NCBI GenBank assembly: GCA_027067975.1
Contig: JAMOUS010000204.1
Coordinates: forward strand, 1 to 32,707
Reading direction: 5' to 3'
Source of the DNA: Bacteroidales bacterium
GTDB lineage: Bacteria > Bacteroidota > Bacteroidia > Bacteroidales > VadinHA17
Length of the DNA: 32,707 bases
The notes beneath the pieces are model-generated. The model was not told the origin of the DNA. It did not search any database and saw nothing but the letters and a program-made list of their open reading frames with translations. The translations under genes were made by a program, and so were the position numbers. How positions within the stretch are numbered: position 1 is the first letter of the stretch; each line of letters begins with the position of its first letter. Shown piece by piece: positions 1-8,420 of this stretch.

Positions 1-2
1 AT

Positions 3-980
3 ATCCTGATAAGGGAAGGGAGTGCGGCGAAGAATTTCAGCGCATTACATCCTCTGATCGACCGGTATCCCGACAAGGTGATGTTCTGTACGGATGACAT
101 ACATCCGGACGATCTGATGGTAGGACACATTGACACGATGGTCCGAAGGGCATTGGAAGAGGGACATAATCTGTGGAAGGTGTTAAAAGCGGCAGGGAAG
201 AATGCAAAAGAATTTTACAGGTTGCCGATCGGGATGTTGCAAGTGGGAGATCCTGCTGACTTGCTCATCGTGGACAATTTGAAAAGTTTAGAGATCAAAG
301 GGGTGTTTGTGAATGGAGAGAGGATTGAGGATGTTGGAGAAGAAGATGGGAGGAATGATCAACCAAATCGTTTCAAAAGAAAAAGGATCGAAGAAAAAGA
401 CCTGGTTGTCCGGGCCGAAGGGGAAAAGATCCATGTCATTACGGCTGAGGACGGCAGTCTGTATACGAAAACGGTTAAGGAGAGTGCAAAGATCGTGAAT
501 GGGGAGGTGGTATGTGATACGGAAAGGGACCTGTTAAAGATCGTGGTGGTGAACCGTTATGAGGAAGGAACCACTCCGGCGGTCGGTTTTATCAAGGGTT
601 TTGGAATGCAAATTGGGGCCATTGCCACGAGCATTGCACATGACAGTCATAATGTGATCGGGATCGGGGCCAATAAAAAGGATCTAAAAGAAGCGTTGGA
701 AGCGGTGATTGAAAAGAGAGGCGGCATGGCCTTTGTTACGGGAGGAAAGAAAAAGGTATTACCCTTGCCGGTGGCGGGACTGATGAGCGAGGGGAGAGGA
801 GAGCGTGTGGCCGAGGATTACAGGGAGCTAAACCGGTTGGTGCAAGAAGCCGGGAGCGGCATGAAAGCGCCATTTATGACACTATCCTTTATGGCGCTCC
901 TGGTAATTCCGGAATTAAAGATCGGAGACAAAGGTCTCTTTGATGTAAAGGAGTTTAAATTTAAAAATTTGTTCGCCTAA
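3..980 (+). CDS. ade: Adenine deaminase, C-terminal part (5' end outside window)
   Basis: Frame is open from base 3 (ILIREGSAAKNFSALHPLIDRYPDKVMFCTDDIHPDDLMVGHIDTMVRRALEEG...), upstream of the tracked ATG at 78; FCTDDIHPDDL, DPADLLIVDN and IAHDSHNVIGIGAN are typical of adenine deaminase. Confidence 0.9.
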   Translation: MLIREGSAAKNFSALHPLIDRYPDKVMFCTDDIHPDDLMVGHIDTMVRRALEEGHNLWKVLKAAGKNAKEFYRLPIGMLQVGDPADLLIVDNLKSLEIKGVFVNGERIEDVGEEDGRNDQPNRFKRKRIEEKDLVVRAEGEKIHVITAEDGSLYTKTVKESAKIVNGEVVCDTERDLLKIVVVNRYEEGTTPAVGFIKGFGMQIGAIATSIAHDSHNVIGIGANKKDLKEALEAVIEKRGGMAFVTGGKKKVLPLPVAGLMSEGRGERVAEDYRELNRLVQEAGSGMKAPFMTLSFMALLVIPELKIGDKGLFDVKEFKFKNLFA

Positions 981-996
981 GGTTCCACGTGGAACA
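981..996. promoter_or_regulatory. parS-like site (GGTTCCACGTGGAACA)
   Basis: 14/16 match to the canonical ParB site TGTTCCACGTGAAACA; contains the perfect palindrome GTTCCACGTGGAAC; intergenic. Confidence 0.65.
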
Positions 997-1024
997 AAGA
1001 ATAAAATACAAAAAAATAAAATAC

Positions 1025-1040
1025 TGTTCCACGTGAAACG
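1025..1040. promoter_or_regulatory. parS-like site (TGTTCCACGTGAAACG)
   Basis: 15/16 match to TGTTCCACGTGAAACA; intergenic, 44 bp from the first site. Confidence 0.7.
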
Positions 1041-1073
1041 TTTCCGGGCATGGTGGGAAGATGAGGGAAATCG

Positions 1074-1081
1074 TATCTTTG
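1074..1081 (+). promoter_or_regulatory. Bacteroidota -7 promoter element TATCTTTG upstream of uvrC
   Basis: Exact match to TAnnTTTG; ends 4 nt before the uvrC ATG. Confidence 0.5.
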
Positions 1082-1085
1082 TGGC

Positions 1086-2903
1086 ATGGCAGGGAGCAAG
1101 CAGTTGGGTTTGCGGGAGCAGGCGGGTCAGTTGCCCGATATGCCCGGGGTCTATCTCTTTCTTGACAAAGAAGGGAAGGTGATCTATGTGGGGAAGGCCA
1201 AAAGTCTTCGGAAGCGGGTCCTCTCCTATTTCACGGGACAAGTCGAAGGCAAGACGCGGGTGCTGGTGGGCCGGATCGCGGCCATCGATCATGTGCTTAC
1301 GGAAAACGAAGCGGATGCACTGCTGCTGGAAAACAATCTGATCAAAAAATATCAACCTCGCTACAACATCCTTTTGAAAGACGACAAATCCTATCCCTGG
1401 ATCGTTGTCAAGAACGAACCCTTCCCCCGTGTCTTTCTTACCCGGAACCTTCTGAATGACGGATCGGAGTATTTCGGTCCCTATACCTCCGCCCGAATGG
1501 TACGCACCCTCCTCGACCTTATCCGTCAGCTATATCCTTTGCGCACCTGCTCGCTGCGGCTTACCCCGCAAAATATCAAGGCAAAGAAATACCGGGTATG
1601 CCTGGAATACCACTTGGGGAAATGCAAAGCTCCCTGCGTCGGCCGACAAAATGAAGAGGAATACCTGAAAGATATTGAAGCGGTCAGAATGATCCTGAAA
1701 GGGAATATCCGGGAGGTGATCCGACACCTGGAACAACTGATGAAGGATTATGCCGCTGATTATGAGTTCGAGAAGGCGCAGGCAGTGAAAGAAAAGCTGG
1801 AGATCCTGGAAAAATACCAAAGCCGCTCTGTAGTGGTAAATCCACGCATCCGTGATGTGGATGTCTTTTCCATCGTGGACACCCCGGATCTGGCCGTGGT
1901 CAATTTTTTGAAAGTGGTCAACGGAGCGATCGTACAGTCGCATAACGTGGAGGTGAAAAAAGTGCTGGGAGAAGAAAAGGAAGAGATCCTCCCCCTGGTG
2001 GTGAGTGAGCTGCGGCAGCGTTTCGGAAGTTCCGCGCAGGAAACGTTGGTGCCGTTCCTTCCCGCCGGCGAACTCCCCGGAAGCCGGTGGCATGTCCCGC
2101 AAAGGGGCGAGAGAAAAAAATTGCTTGAAATGTCCGAAAGGAATGCCCGTTACTATTTCCTGGAGATCCAAAAAAGAAAGGAACAGTACAAAAAGAAAAA
2201 AGGGTATGAACCGCTTTTGGAACAACTGCGCCGCGACCTGCACATGAAGGAATTGCCCAGGCATATTGAATGTTTCGACAATTCCAATCTGCAAGGGAGT
2301 GATCCGGTTTCGGCCTGTGTCGTCTTCCGGGATGGCCGCCCCAGTAAAAAAGAATATCGCCATTTCAATGTGAAAACGGTGGAGGGTCCGGACGACTACG
2401 CCACGATGCGGGAAGTGGTATGGCGCCGTTACCACCGTTTGTTGGAAGAAGGGGCTGAGCTCCCGCAACTGGTCGTGATCGACGGAGGGAAGGGACAGCT
2501 CAATGCCGCCCGTGAAAGCCTGCAAAACCTGGGGATCCAAGACCGGATCACACTCATCGGGATCGCAAAGAGACTGGAAGAGATCTATTTCCCGGATGAT
2601 CCGGTGCCCCTGTATCTCGACAAAACCTCAGAATCACTCCGTCTCATCCAATATCTCCGCGATGAAGCCCACAGGTTCGGGATCATCTTCCATCGCAAGA
2701 AAAGAGAAAGGAAAATGAGCGGGAGCGAACTGGAGAAGATTCCCGGTATTGGCCCTGCCACGGCGGAAAAACTCATCCGGACACTGGGTTCACTCGCAGC
2801 CGTGCAAGAAGCGCCTGAAGCTTCGCTGGCCCGGTTGGTCGGAAAGGAAAAGGCGAAACGGATTAAGGATCATCTTATGGATAACTCCGGTCGTACGTCC
2901 TGA
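1086..2903 (+). CDS. uvrC: Excinuclease ABC subunit C (UvrC)
   Basis: 605 aa; GIY-YIG start PGVYLFLDKEGKVIYVGKAKSLRKRV, UVR motif, ECFDNSNLQGSDPVSACVVF, C-terminal HhH IPGIGPATAEKLIRTLGS. Confidence 0.97.
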   Translation: MAGSKQLGLREQAGQLPDMPGVYLFLDKEGKVIYVGKAKSLRKRVLSYFTGQVEGKTRVLVGRIAAIDHVLTENEADALLLENNLIKKYQPRYNILLKDDKSYPWIVVKNEPFPRVFLTRNLLNDGSEYFGPYTSARMVRTLLDLIRQLYPLRTCSLRLTPQNIKAKKYRVCLEYHLGKCKAPCVGRQNEEEYLKDIEAVRMILKGNIREVIRHLEQLMKDYAADYEFEKAQAVKEKLEILEKYQSRSVVVNPRIRDVDVFSIVDTPDLAVVNFLKVVNGAIVQSHNVEVKKVLGEEKEEILPLVVSELRQRFGSSAQETLVPFLPAGELPGSRWHVPQRGERKKLLEMSERNARYYFLEIQKRKEQYKKKKGYEPLLEQLRRDLHMKELPRHIECFDNSNLQGSDPVSACVVFRDGRPSKKEYRHFNVKTVEGPDDYATMREVVWRRYHRLLEEGAELPQLVVIDGGKGQLNAARESLQNLGIQDRITLIGIAKRLEEIYFPDDPVPLYLDKTSESLRLIQYLRDEAHRFGIIFHRKKRERKMSGSELEKIPGIGPATAEKLIRTLGSLAAVQEAPEASLARLVGKEKAKRIKDHLMDNSGRTS

Positions 2904-2924
2904 GATAATGTTTCGTCACCGGTC

Positions 2925-2944
2925 TGTTATAGAGCCGTATAACA
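2925..2944. repeat. Inverted repeat TGTTATA-N6-TATAACA
   Basis: 7-bp perfect arms separated by GAGCCG, just downstream of the uvrC stop. Confidence 0.5.
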
Positions 2945-2963
2945 TGGTGATAAATAGAGTATG

Positions 2964-2997
2964 GCTACGTAGTGGTCTACTGAGTTGACTACGTAGC
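2964..2997. repeat. Inverted repeat GCTACGTAGT-N14-ACTACGTAGC
   Basis: 10-bp perfect arms; each arm contains the palindrome CTACGTAG; no following T-run. Confidence 0.6.
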
Positions 2998-3078
2998 TGC
3001 TAAAAAACATTTTCCGGCGAGGAATTGGTGAGGGGAAACGGTACGAAAAGCGAAAGATATGGATGATGAACCGATACA

Positions 3079-3348
3079 ATGAACAGTCTTATGAGAAACA
3101 TTGAAGAACATTTGCGCCGACAGGTGGGTATCCCGGAAGGAAAATGGGTGCCGGGCGTCTATACCAACGGTTTTGTCAGCTTTACCATCCAGCGGATCCA
3201 TGGCGAGGAGGTTTTGCTTTACGCCAACAGCGACATTCCTTATCTGGGTCTATCGGAAGATGAAGCCTTGCGGATCGAGTTGGAAGAACTGACCGTGCTC
3301 TTTGGGGAGCTGCTCGCTGATTTTCGGCTTACCTGGCGTCACCCTTAA
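3079..3348 (+). CDS. Hypothetical small protein (89 aa)
   Basis: ORF with codon usage like neighbouring genes; fills the gap between uvrC and the ArsR-type gene; no recognised family. Confidence 0.55.
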   Translation: MNSLMRNIEEHLRRQVGIPEGKWVPGVYTNGFVSFTIQRIHGEEVLLYANSDIPYLGLSEDEALRIELEELTVLFGELLADFRLTWRHP

Positions 3349-3390
3349 CAGAATATCGGGCGAAAACTTGACAGGTAGCATGAAAAGTAT

Positions 3391-3416
3391 ATTCACATAT
3401 TCATATCTTTGTGAAT
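3391..3416. promoter_or_regulatory. Operator-like inverted repeat ATTCACA-N12-TGTGAAT overlapping -7 element TATCTTTG (3404-3411)
   Basis: 7-bp perfect arms surrounding the -7 motif directly at the 5' end of an ArsR-type gene. Confidence 0.5.
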
Positions 3417-3732
3417 GTCAACAAAACCTGCCCGACCGATGAAAAAAGAGAAAATGACCGAAGAACAACTCGAAAAGGCTGCCAATATCCTGAAAGCCGT
3501 GGCACATCCCATGCGGATCGCGATATTGGAACATCTCGAGGACGGTACCCACATGACCGTTACACAGATCCACAACCTCCTGGGATTGGAACAATCCACT
3601 ACCTCCCATCACCTTGGGATCCTCAAAGACAAAGGGATACTGGGATCGAAAAGGGAGGGGAAGAATACCTTCTACTTTATGAAATACAAGAATATCAGTC
3701 AGGTACTGGATTGTTTGAGAAAAAACGTATGA
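3415..3732 (+). CDS. ArsR-family winged-helix transcriptional regulator
   Basis: AHPMRIAILEHLEDGTHMTVTQIHNLLGLEQSTTSHHLGILKDKGILGSKREGKNTFYFM is a typical ArsR HTH. Start could instead be ATG 3439 (MKKEKM). Confidence 0.88.
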   Translation: MSTKPARPMKKEKMTEEQLEKAANILKAVAHPMRIAILEHLEDGTHMTVTQIHNLLGLEQSTTSHHLGILKDKGILGSKREGKNTFYFMKYKNISQVLDCLRKNV

Positions 3733-3749
3733 TATAAGCTGACAGGGAG

Positions 3750-4199
3750 ATGCCCAAAATACGCATCACGAAGATCTTCACCTTTGAGATGGCCCATGCA
3801 TTGTGGAACTATGACGGGCCGTGCCGCAATATTCACGGTCATTCTTACCGCTTGGAAGTGACCGTACGGGGGGAGCCTCTTGAGGATGATAAAGATGTAA
3901 AGAACGGAATGGTGATGGATTTCGGTGATTTAAAGCGGATCGTGAAAGAGAAGATCATCGACCGGTATGACCATTGTGTGGTGGTGAACGAAAGAGCTCC
4001 TCACGATTTTCTGGGGCGGGTGGAACAGATGTTTTCGCGTTATGAGGTGACCTCTTTCCAGCCGACCAGTGAAAACCTGTTGGTCCATTTTGCCGGCATC
4101 CTCCGAGAAGTGCTCCCCCAAAGAGTGGAATTGGTGGCATTGCGGCTTTTTGAGACCGCGACCAGCTATGCAGAATGGCTGAAAGAGGATAATCCGTGA
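3750..4199 (+). CDS. queD: 6-pyruvoyl tetrahydropterin synthase / 6-carboxytetrahydropterin synthase (QueD family)
   Basis: FTFEMAHAL, CRNIHGHSYRLEV, MVMDFGDLK, YDHCVVVN, PTSENLLVHF, LFETATSYAEW. Confidence 0.88.
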   Translation: MPKIRITKIFTFEMAHALWNYDGPCRNIHGHSYRLEVTVRGEPLEDDKDVKNGMVMDFGDLKRIVKEKIIDRYDHCVVVNERAPHDFLGRVEQMFSRYEVTSFQPTSENLLVHFAGILREVLPQRVELVALRLFETATSYAEWLKEDNP

Positions 4200-4203
4200 G
4201 ATC

Positions 4204-7029
4204 ATGAACGATGAACCGAACCGCGAAGAGAAGGCTCTTTATCTGTTGGATGCCTATGCCTTGATCTTTCGGGCCTATTTTGCTTTTATCCGGAATCCCC
4301 GTATCACCTCGAAAGGTCTGAACACTTCGGCAATTTTTGGTTTTGTGACCACGCTTGAGGAACTTCTGCGGGAGTATGATCCTTCCCATATTGCGATCGT
4401 CTTTGACCCTCCGCGGCCCACTTTCCGACATGAGATCTATCCCGAATACAAGGCCAACCGTGACCAAACCCCCGAAGACATTAAGATCGCGGTGCCTTAC
4501 ATCAAACGGCTGGCAGAAGCATACCGCATTCCCGTGCTTGAGATCCCGGGATATGAAGCGGATGATGTGGTGGGAACCCTTTCGAAAAAGGCGGCGACAC
4601 GTAGTTTCACCACCTATATGGTCACGCCTGACAAAGATTACCTCCAATTGCTCTCCGAAAAAACCTTTTTGCTAAAACCCCGATCCCGACGGAATGAGAT
4701 GGAGAAGATCGGGTTGAAGGAACTTCCCGAATATTTTCAGGTACAACGTCCCGAACAGGTGATCGATGTGCTGGCCCTTTGGGGGGATGCTTCCGATAAC
4801 ATCCCCGGTGCGCCGGGGATCGGGGAAAAAACGGCAAAAAAGCTGATCAATGAATACGGTTCGCTCGAAGGCATCTATGAGAACCTTGATAAAATAAAGG
4901 GAAAACTCAGGGAAACCCTTGAAAAATACCGCGACCAGATCTTCCTATCCCGGGAATTGGTCCGTATCCGTACAGATGTTCCTATCGAATTCGATGAGGA
5001 AAACCTGCGGCATACGGAAATGGACAGAAAGAAACTGGAGGAGCTTTTCCGGGAACTGGAGTTCCGGACGCTCATGGAGAGGATCCTGCAGAAGGACACA
5101 AAGGGTCCTTCTCCATCATCCCGTTCCCACAGTCAGGACGCTGTACAAGGGTCATTGTTCGGAGAGGAGTTTTCGAATGGCGAAGAACAGGAAGGAGGGG
5201 ACGGGGAAGAGAAAGACCGTACCATCGGGAATACCGAACATCATTATCAGCTGTTGGATACGGACGAAGCGATCCGGACATTGGTGAAAACACTTTCCGG
5301 AAAAAAGGCTTTTGCCTTTGATACGGAGACCACGGGCCTCGATTTTCTGGATGCAAGGATCGTGGGACTTTCCATTTCATACCAGGCGCATCAGGGTTAT
5401 TATGTTCCTTTTCCGGAGGATCCTGAAGGGACGCGAAAAAGATTGGAATATTTCAGGTCTCTTTTTGAGGATGAACGGATCCTCAAGGTCGGTCAGAACA
5501 TCAAATTCGACCTGCATATCCTGGCCAATCACGGGTTGCGGGTACGGGGTCCGATCTTTGATACCATGCTGGCCCATTATCTTCTTTATCCGGATCAACG
5601 GCACAACCTCAATGAGATGGCTTTGACGCTATTGGGGTACCGGCCCGTAGCCATCGAGGAGCTGATCGGGAAAAAGGGGAGGGATCAGCTCAGCATGCGG
5701 CAGGTGGAAGAAGAGAAGCTGAAAGAGTATGCGGCCGAGGATGCGGATCTCACCTGGCAACTCTATGAAATTCTTGCTCCCCGTTTGAAAGAGGCGGGCT
5801 TGGAAAAGCTTGCCAGGGAGATCGAGATGCCGCTGGTGCGGGTGCTGCTGGCCATGGAACGTACCGGAATACGCTTGGATGTCCGGGTGTTGAAAGAGTA
5901 TGCGAGTAAGCTGAGAGAGGAGCTTGCCCAACTGGAAAAGGAGATCCATGCCTTGGCAGGGAGAGAGTTCAACATCTCCTCACCGAAACAGTTGGGTGAG
6001 GTGCTCTTTGAAGAACTCAAAATCGCAACGAAGACCAAAAAGACCAAGACCAAACAGTATTCCACCAGTGAAGAGGTGTTGGTCCAGTTAAAAGGGACCC
6101 ATCCCATTGTGGAGAAAGTCCTGGAATACCGGTCGATTCGCAAACTGCTCACCTCTTATGTGGAAACGTTGCCGGAGCTGGTGCATCCCCGCACGGGTCG
6201 TATCCATACGGAGTTTAACCAGGCCATTGCCGTGACCGGCCGTCTCAGTTCTGCAAATCCCAACCTTCAGAACATTCCCGTCCGCGAGGAACGGGGCCGG
6301 GAGATCCGGAAAGCTTTTGTCGCGGCGGATGAAGAGCATCTTCTTTTCTCGGCCGACTATTCGCAGATCGAGCTGCGCCTGATGGCCCATTTGAGCGGTG
6401 ATGAAGGGCTCATCGAAGCATTCCGCGAAGGTCGCGACATCCATGCCGCCACGGCCGCGAAGATCTATGATGTCCCGCTGGAGAAAGTGACACGGGAAAT
6501 GCGCAGTCACGCCAAAACGGCCAACTTCGGAATTATCTACGGGATCTCGGCCTTTGGCCTGGCACAGCGTCTGGACATCCCCCGTAGTAAAGCCAAAGAA
6601 CTGATCGAAGGATATTTCCGTTCCTTCCCGGGGGTGAAGGCTTACATGGAAAAGAGTATCCAGATGGCACGGGAGAAAGGATATGCGGAAACAATCATGG
6701 GACGCCGGCGCTACCTGCCCGACATCCACTCGGGGAACAGCTATGTACGCAGCAATGCCGAACGCAATGCGATCAACACTCCCATACAGGGGTCGGCGGC
6801 CGATATCATCAAACTGGCCATGATCCGTATTCAACGCATCCTGGAAGAGAAGAAGTACCGGACCCAAATGATCCTGCAAGTTCATGACGAGTTGCTGTTC
6901 GATCTTTATATACCGGAAAAGGATGAAGTGATCGAAAAGGTGGTGTACGAGATGGAACATGTGGTCGAGCTACGGGTGCCGCTTGTGGTCGATTATGGGA
7001 CTGGCAGGAACTGGCTGGAAGCTCATTAA
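4204..7029 (+). CDS. polA: DNA polymerase I
   Basis: 941 aa; 5' nuclease domain (YLLDAYALIFRAYFAF, VTPDKDYLQLL, GIGEKTAKKL), intact 3'-5' exo motifs (FDTETTGLD, NIKFDLH, YAAEDADLTW), polymerase motifs (SADYSQIELRLMAHLSGD, KTANFGIIYG, QVHDELLFD). Confidence 0.98.
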   Translation: MNDEPNREEKALYLLDAYALIFRAYFAFIRNPRITSKGLNTSAIFGFVTTLEELLREYDPSHIAIVFDPPRPTFRHEIYPEYKANRDQTPEDIKIAVPYIKRLAEAYRIPVLEIPGYEADDVVGTLSKKAATRSFTTYMVTPDKDYLQLLSEKTFLLKPRSRRNEMEKIGLKELPEYFQVQRPEQVIDVLALWGDASDNIPGAPGIGEKTAKKLINEYGSLEGIYENLDKIKGKLRETLEKYRDQIFLSRELVRIRTDVPIEFDEENLRHTEMDRKKLEELFRELEFRTLMERILQKDTKGPSPSSRSHSQDAVQGSLFGEEFSNGEEQEGGDGEEKDRTIGNTEHHYQLLDTDEAIRTLVKTLSGKKAFAFDTETTGLDFLDARIVGLSISYQAHQGYYVPFPEDPEGTRKRLEYFRSLFEDERILKVGQNIKFDLHILANHGLRVRGPIFDTMLAHYLLYPDQRHNLNEMALTLLGYRPVAIEELIGKKGRDQLSMRQVEEEKLKEYAAEDADLTWQLYEILAPRLKEAGLEKLAREIEMPLVRVLLAMERTGIRLDVRVLKEYASKLREELAQLEKEIHALAGREFNISSPKQLGEVLFEELKIATKTKKTKTKQYSTSEEVLVQLKGTHPIVEKVLEYRSIRKLLTSYVETLPELVHPRTGRIHTEFNQAIAVTGRLSSANPNLQNIPVREERGREIRKAFVAADEEHLLFSADYSQIELRLMAHLSGDEGLIEAFREGRDIHAATAAKIYDVPLEKVTREMRSHAKTANFGIIYGISAFGLAQRLDIPRSKAKELIEGYFRSFPGVKAYMEKSIQMAREKGYAETIMGRRRYLPDIHSGNSYVRSNAERNAINTPIQGSAADIIKLAMIRIQRILEEKKYRTQMILQVHDELLFDLYIPEKDEVIEKVVYEMEHVVELRVPLVVDYGTGRNWLEAH

Positions 7030-7041
7030 CAAAGAAAAGAT

Positions 7042-7887
7042 ATGGGAAAGTTCGTGGGTGCTCATGTCAGCGCGTCGGGTGGGGTGGAAAATGCCCCGGT
7101 GAATGCTCATGAGATCGGGGCAAAGGCTTTTGCCCTCTTTACAAAGAACCAGAGACAATGGCGGGCGAAACCTCTGAGCCGGGAAAGTGTCATCCGGTTT
7201 CGGGAGAACATGGAGCAGTACGGTTTCGATCCGGACCATGTCTTGCCGCATGACAGTTATCTGATCAACTTGGGCCATCCGGACAAGGAAGGATTGCAAA
7301 GGTCGCGGGAAGCCTTTTTCGACGAGATGGAACGGTGTGAGCAGTTGGGTCTGAACAGGCTCAATTTCCATCCGGGCAGCCACCTGAACAAGGTGAGCGA
7401 GGAGCGGTGTCTCCTTACCATTGCCGAGTCGATCAATCTGGCGCTCGACCGCACAAGGGGAGTCACGGCGGTGATCGAGAACACGGCGGGGCAAGGAACC
7501 AACCTGGGCCACACCTTCGAGCAAATCCGTTTTATCATCGACCATGTGGAAGACAAGAAACGGGTCGGCGTTTGCATCGACACCTGCCATGCTTATGCGG
7601 CAGGGTATGATATTAAAAGCGAAGAGGGATATGAGAAGACCTTCCGCGAATTTGAGGAGGTGATCGGCATGCATTATCTGAAAGGGATGCATCTGAACGA
7701 TACCAAGAAAGGACTCGGCTCCCATGTCGATCGCCATGACAACATCGGGAAAGGTTTGCTGGGGGTGGAGGTGTTCCGTCGCATCATGAACGATCCCCGT
7801 TTCGACGGGCTGCCGTTGATCCTGGAAACACCGGACAGCTCCTTGTGGGCCGAAGAGATCCGGATGCTTTACTCTTTCATCGCCTGA
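7042..7887 (+). CDS. nfo: Deoxyribonuclease IV (endonuclease IV)
   Basis: [92 protein letters not shown]. Confidence 0.97.
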   Translation: MGKFVGAHVSASGGVENAPVNAHEIGAKAFALFTKNQRQWRAKPLSRESVIRFRENMEQYGFDPDHVLPHDSYLINLGHPDKEGLQRSREAFFDEMERCEQLGLNRLNFHPGSHLNKVSEERCLLTIAESINLALDRTRGVTAVIENTAGQGTNLGHTFEQIRFIIDHVEDKKRVGVCIDTCHAYAAGYDIKSEEGYEKTFREFEEVIGMHYLKGMHLNDTKKGLGSHVDRHDNIGKGLLGVEVFRRIMNDPRFDGLPLILETPDSSLWAEEIRMLYSFIA

Positions 7888-7936
7888 GCGATTGTCGCCT
7901 TCATAGGTGCCGTGCAGGCAGCTGCCGGAAAAAAGA

Positions 7937-7944
7937 TAACTTTG
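7937..7944 (+). promoter_or_regulatory. -7 promoter element TAACTTTG upstream of sigma-like ORF
   Basis: Exact TAnnTTTG, 27 nt before ATG 7972. Confidence 0.4.
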
Positions 7945-7971
7945 CCGGGTGGGATTCCCGGAGGTATACGG

Positions 7972-8415
7972 ATGAACATAACCGGTGCGATAAGATTGTC
8001 GCAGGAGTTTCTTGCTGATCTTTACGATCTCAGCTTTGACGGACTCTACCTTTTGGCCCGACCTTACCTGGATGCCGAGAAGGCCCGTGATGTGGTGCAG
8101 GAAGTCTTCGTCAGACTGGCCGAGCAGGAGGATCTTATCCTCCACACCTTCCTGAAAGCTTACCTCCACCGGTCGGTCGTGCATGCCTGTCTCAACGAGC
8201 TGAAAAAACGGCATGCCGAAGATGAGTATGCCCTGGAACTTCGCTTGCGTATGCTTGAGGAAGAACGCTCGCGGGAGGAAGATCCCCTTGCGGGCCGCGA
8301 GACCCTGGAGCAGGTGTTGTTGGCTATTCAACGGACCTCCCCGATCTGTTATACCATCGATCACAGGACAGTCTACCTCGAAAAGATCCCGAGCAAGAAC
8401 ACCCAAAATCCATAA
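7972..8415 (+). pseudogene. Truncated ECF sigma-70 factor (region 2 only) fused to a DUF4974-like FecR C-terminal tail; probable deletion relic
   Basis: LSFDGLYLLARPYLDAEKARDVVQEVFVRLAEQ...AYLHRSVVHACLNELKK matches ECF region 2; no region 4 HTH follows. C-terminus ETLEQVLLAIQRTSPICYTIDHRTVYLEK resembles the extreme C-terminus of FecR anti-sigma proteins. Confidence 0.7.
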
Positions 8416-8420
8416 TCGCG

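Noticed and set aside
1530-2540. 336-aa minus-strand ORF
   Set aside because: Antisense shadow of uvrC.
7945-7961. CCGGG-N7-CCCGG hairpin before the sigma-like ORF
   Set aside because: Only a 5-bp stem in GC-rich sequence; could be chance.
6970-8406. 478-aa minus-strand ORF
   Set aside because: Antisense across polA end, nfo and the sigma-like ORF; no domain features.
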